Source of the DNA: Shewanella mangrovi
Lineage (GTDB): Bacteria; Pseudomonadota; Gammaproteobacteria; Enterobacterales; Shewanellaceae
Direction of reading: 5' to 3'
Length of the DNA: 64,000 nucleotides
Assembly: GCF_000753795.1 (NCBI RefSeq)
Contig: NZ_JPEO01000007.1
Span: 1 to 64,000 of the forward strand
Shown one piece after another: positions 61,179 to 64,000 of this stretch. Position 1 is the first letter of the stretch. Each line of letters starts with the position of its first letter. Made by a program: the position numbers and the translations under genes. The notes beneath the pieces are model-generated. The model ran no database searches, was not told where the DNA came from, and worked only from the letters and a program-made list of their open reading frames with translations.

Positions 61179-64000
61179 GGGCCACCTCACCATTTTTTGC
61201 TGCATTAACGGTTTGTTCTTCATTAGCGTCGGTGGCCGATAAATGATGATCATTTTGGTGGTTGGCGGCCAACAAAGTGTAGATGGTTGGCAGTACAAAC
61301 AGGGTGAACAGGGTGCCAATCAGCATGCCCATCACCACCACGATACCGATAGCAAAGCGGCTCGCGGCACCAGCGCCAGCGGCAAACAGCAGTGGCACTA
61401 AGCCCGCCACCATCGCCGCAGTGGTCATCAATACTGGGCGCATCCGCACTGCGGCGGCGTGGCGAATGGCTTCTAGCTTGCTCATTTTCTCATGCAGCTG
61501 CATATCGTTAGCGAACGACACCATCAAGATCCCGTGCTTGGAAATCAGACCAATCAAGGTAACCAAACCAATCTGGGTGTAGATGTTGAGCGTGGTGAAA
61601 CCAAGATATAGCGGCACCAGTGCGCCACACACTGCCAGCGGCACTGTCACCAGAATCACCAATGGATCGCGGAAGCTTTCAAACTGCGCGGCTAATACCA
61701 AGAAAATCACAATCAAAGCAAAAGCGAACGACACGGTGAGGCGATTCCCTTCGTGCACAAATTGACGGCTGTTGGACAACCAATCCACCGTGGTGCCATC
61801 CGGAAGCGCTTGTTGCTGCAGAAAGTTAACCGCTTGGCCCATGGTTACGCCCGGCATCAATACCGCGGATAACGTCGCTGAGTTCATCTGGTTGAACTGC
61901 GGCAGTTTGTTCGGCTGTGGTTTAATCTCCACACTCACTACTGTTGATAACGGCACTAACTTGCCCGCACCGGTGCGCACGTAGTAGTTGCCAAGATTAT
62001 CTGGTGTAAGGCGGTCGTTTTGCGGCACTTGGGTGATCACATCATAAGAGCGATCAAACCAGTTGAAGCGGTTGATGTAGTTTTCACCCACCAAAATAGC
62101 CAAGGTATCGGCAATCTCCGCCATACTTATCCCAAGTTCACCGGCCTTATCGCGGTCGATATTGATGTGCGCTTCGGCGCTATCAAACGCCAAGTCACTA
62201 TCAACGAAAGCAAACAAACCGCTGCCCCACGCGGCGCCTTTCAGCCCCATCAGGGTTTGGTACAGCTCGCTAAATTCGCCTGATGAGCGGATTACCATCT
62301 GCACAGGCAGACCACCGGTAGAAGCTGGCAATGGGCTGTCTTGAAACAGCGAGGTGTATACGCCATCAACGCCTGCGGTCATGCCCGCCAATTGGCCTTG
62401 GATTTCATCAGCGCTGCGTTCACGCTCTGACCATTCTTTGAGGATCACGCCGCCGAAACCGATGTTGGCTTCATCATTAGCGATAGCAAAAAAGCTACGC
62501 TCAAATTCAGGTAAGTCTTGAAACAGTTTATCGACTTGGGTGCTGTATTTGGCAGTGTAATCAACGTTAGCGTATTGCGGCCCTTTGGTTTGCGCAAAGA
62601 TGTAACCCATATCTTCTGCTGGTGCCAGCTCACGTTTGGCACCGGTAAACAGCACACCAATGGCAGCTAGAATTACCACCCCCACAAATAACACCGCTGG
62701 ACGAGAAACTAAGGTTTTATCTAGTAATTTAACGTAGCGGCTGGTCAAGCCTTCCATGTAACGCTCAATCCATTGCTCCAGTTTGGATTCGGACTGACGT
62801 GCTTCTAGCAATTTGCCACTCATCATCGGCGACAGCGTTAACGCCACAATACCGGAAACAATCACCGAGCCCGCAAGCGTAAAGGCGAATTCGCGGAACA
62901 GTGCGCCAGTCAAACCGCCCATCATACCGATTGGCGCGTAAACTGCGGCAAGGGTGATAGTCATGGCGATCACCGGACCAACGATTTCACGGGCGCCTTT
63001 AAGCGCAGCGTTAAATGGCGATAAGCCTTCTTCAATATGGCGGTGAATGTTTTCTACCACCACAATCGCATCGTCCACCACCAAACCGATGGCGAGCACC
63101 ATTGCCAGTAGCGTCAACAAGTTAAGCGAGAAACCAAAGGCTAACATCAGCGCGGCGGTACCAAGCAGTGACAGCGGAATGGTGACAATCGGAATAATCA
63201 CTGCACGGAAAGTACCGAGGAACAGGAAGATCACAATCACCACGATAGCGATCGCTTCCACAAGTGTGTGCTGCACTTCTTCAATAGACGCATCAACGAA
63301 GTGCGCCACATCGAACTGGCTGACCACTTCTAACCCCGGTGGCGCGACTTTTTGCATATCGTCAATCAAGTTATTGATTTGCGATACGATATCCAGAGGG
63401 TTGCCATCTGGCGTTGGTGAAATTGCTACCGAAACCGCGCGGCGGTTAGACGCCAGCATCGCGGAATCGTAGTTCTGGCCGCCGAGTTCCACCGTAGCAA
63501 CATCTTGTAGACGTACCACGCCTTGGCTGCCTTGTATCAGCACCATTTGCCGGAACGCATCGACACTGCGCAGATCCGTACCCGCGGTGATATTCAGTGC
63601 AGTCGCATCGCCCTTCAGTTGCCCCGGTGACGCTTGAATGTTGTTGCTACGCAGCGCACTAGCCACATCACTGGCGGTCATACCACGAGCCGCGAGTTTC
63701 ACCGGATCTACCCAGATACGCATCGCAAACGATGCGCCGCCCACCACGGTGGCTGACGCAACGCCCGGCACCGAGGTGATCAGCGGTTGCGCTACCCGTG
63801 AGATAAAGTCGGCGATTTGCGGTGGCGATAAAGTATCGCTTACAAACGCTAAGTACTGAATCGCCGAAGCACCGTCAGTGATTTTGGCGATCACCGGATC
63901 GGTGACGCCTTCGGGTAAACGGTATTTGACCGTTTGCACCTTGGACAGAATCTCGGTCATCGAGCGATCCGCATCAGCGTTCAACACCAACTTGGCGGAG
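61171..64000 (-). CDS. RND efflux permease (HAE1 family), 5' end outside window
   Basis: About 943 codons of an inner-membrane proton-driven drug exporter; roughly the first 100 residues lie beyond the right edge. Periplasmic porter regions (ITAGTDLRSVDAFRQMVLIQ), the membrane block with VVDDAIVVVENIHRHIEEGL and its paired aspartates for proton transfer, and the second half with LIGLISKHGILMVSFANDM are visible. It is translated in overlap with the outer-membrane channel gene; the membrane fusion protein gene is expected just outside the window. Confidence 0.94.
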   Translation of the reverse strand, partial: SAKLVLNADADRSMTEILSKVQTVKYRLPEGVTDPVIAKITDGASAIQYLAFVSDTLSPPQIADFISRVAQPLITSVPGVASATVVGGASFAMRIWVDPVKLAARGMTASDVASALRSNNIQASPGQLKGDATALNITAGTDLRSVDAFRQMVLIQGSQGVVRLQDVATVELGGQNYDSAMLASNRRAVSVAISPTPDGNPLDIVSQINNLIDDMQKVAPPGLEVVSQFDVAHFVDASIEEVQHTLVEAIAIVVIVIFLFLGTFRAVIIPIVTIPLSLLGTAALMLAFGFSLNLLTLLAMVLAIGLVVDDAIVVVENIHRHIEEGLSPFNAALKGAREIVGPVIAMTITLAAVYAPIGMMGGLTGALFREFAFTLAGSVIVSGIVALTLSPMMSGKLLEARQSESKLEQWIERYMEGLTSRYVKLLDKTLVSRPAVLFVGVVILAAIGVLFTGAKRELAPAEDMGYIFAQTKGPQYANVDYTAKYSTQVDKLFQDLPEFERSFFAIANDEANIGFGGVILKEWSERERSADEIQGQLAGMTAGVDGVYTSLFQDSPLPASTGGLPVQMVIRSSGEFSELYQTLMGLKGAAWGSGLFAFVDSDLAFDSAEAHINIDRDKAGELGISMAEIADTLAILVGENYINRFNWFDRSYDVITQVPQNDRLTPDNLGNYYVRTGAGKLVPLSTVVSVEIKPQPNKLPQFNQMNSATLSAVLMPGVTMGQAVNFLQQQALPDGTTVDWLSNSRQFVHEGNRLTVSFAFALIVIFLVLAAQFESFRDPLVILVTVPLAVCGALVPLYLGFTTLNIYTQIGLVTLIGLISKHGILMVSFANDMQLHEKMSKLEAIRHAAAVRMRPVLMTTAAMVAGLVPLLFAAGAGAASRFAIGIVVVMGMLIGTLFTLFVLPTIYTLLAANHQNDHHLSATDANEEQTVNAAKNGEVAHG

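Overview
The window reads as ordinary chromosome of a Shewanella-like gammaproteobacterium. Core genes follow the order known for that genus (tusDCBE, serS-crcB-rarA-lolA-ftsK, lrp/ald, trxB; yebC-ruvCAB, aspS, cmoAB; hda-uraA). A CRP-type site and a secreted multiheme c-type cytochrome lipoprotein fit the same group. I see no rRNA, CRISPR array, insertion sequence, integrase or prophage. A tRNA-Ser is cut by the left edge and an RND efflux pump gene by the right edge.

Layout. 1-13.8 kb: tRNA-Ser, a PunR-like LysR regulator, a BI-1 membrane protein, the complete sulfur relay tusDCBE, then on the minus strand ftsK-lolA-rarA-crcB-serS ending in a 40-residue membrane peptide gene; lrp diverges from ald, followed by trxB and bax. 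13.8-25.3 kb: aspC-type aminotransferase, hda with a DUF2066 gene, uraA, the Holliday junction genes yebC-ruvC-ruvA-ruvB, aspS, and cmoA-cmoB for wobble uridine modification. 25.4-31.3 kb: a less conserved stretch with a secreted M3-peptidase homologue that seems to have lost its zinc site, a LysR gene, a SprA-type metalloprotease coupled to a small flagellar-axial-like protein, a TonB-shaped unknown protein and a PAQR/hemolysin III protein. 31.3-37.3 kb: the SOS mutasome imuA-imuB-dnaE2 behind a clear LexA box, with an alkyltransferase-like (ATL) gene diverging from it. 37.3-43.5 kb: DUF3108 protein and a class II amidotransferase overlapping tail to tail, fadE behind a FadR-like operator, and a CPA1 antiporter with RCK domain.

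43.9-56.1 kb is the most accessory-looking region: LysR, two luciferase-like flavin oxidoreductases, an old yellow enzyme, an EthD protein, three NTF2/SnoaL-like proteins, a MATE exporter, a radical SAM protein and an AcoR-type sigma-54 activator with a 28-bp dyad upstream. The protein set suggests oxidation/reduction, rearrangement and export of a small organic compound under inducible control; the substrate cannot be told from sequence. 56.1-59.7 kb holds a long regulatory gap (dyad, CRP-like site, direct repeat) and a nine-CXXCH lipoprotein cytochrome. 59.7-64 kb is an RND pump and its outer membrane channel.

Start codons were moved from the longest open frame wherever family length, a Shine-Dalgarno sequence or overlap with a terminator indicated it; these choices are noted per gene. 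All function calls rest on reading the sequence and family knowledge; no database search was run.
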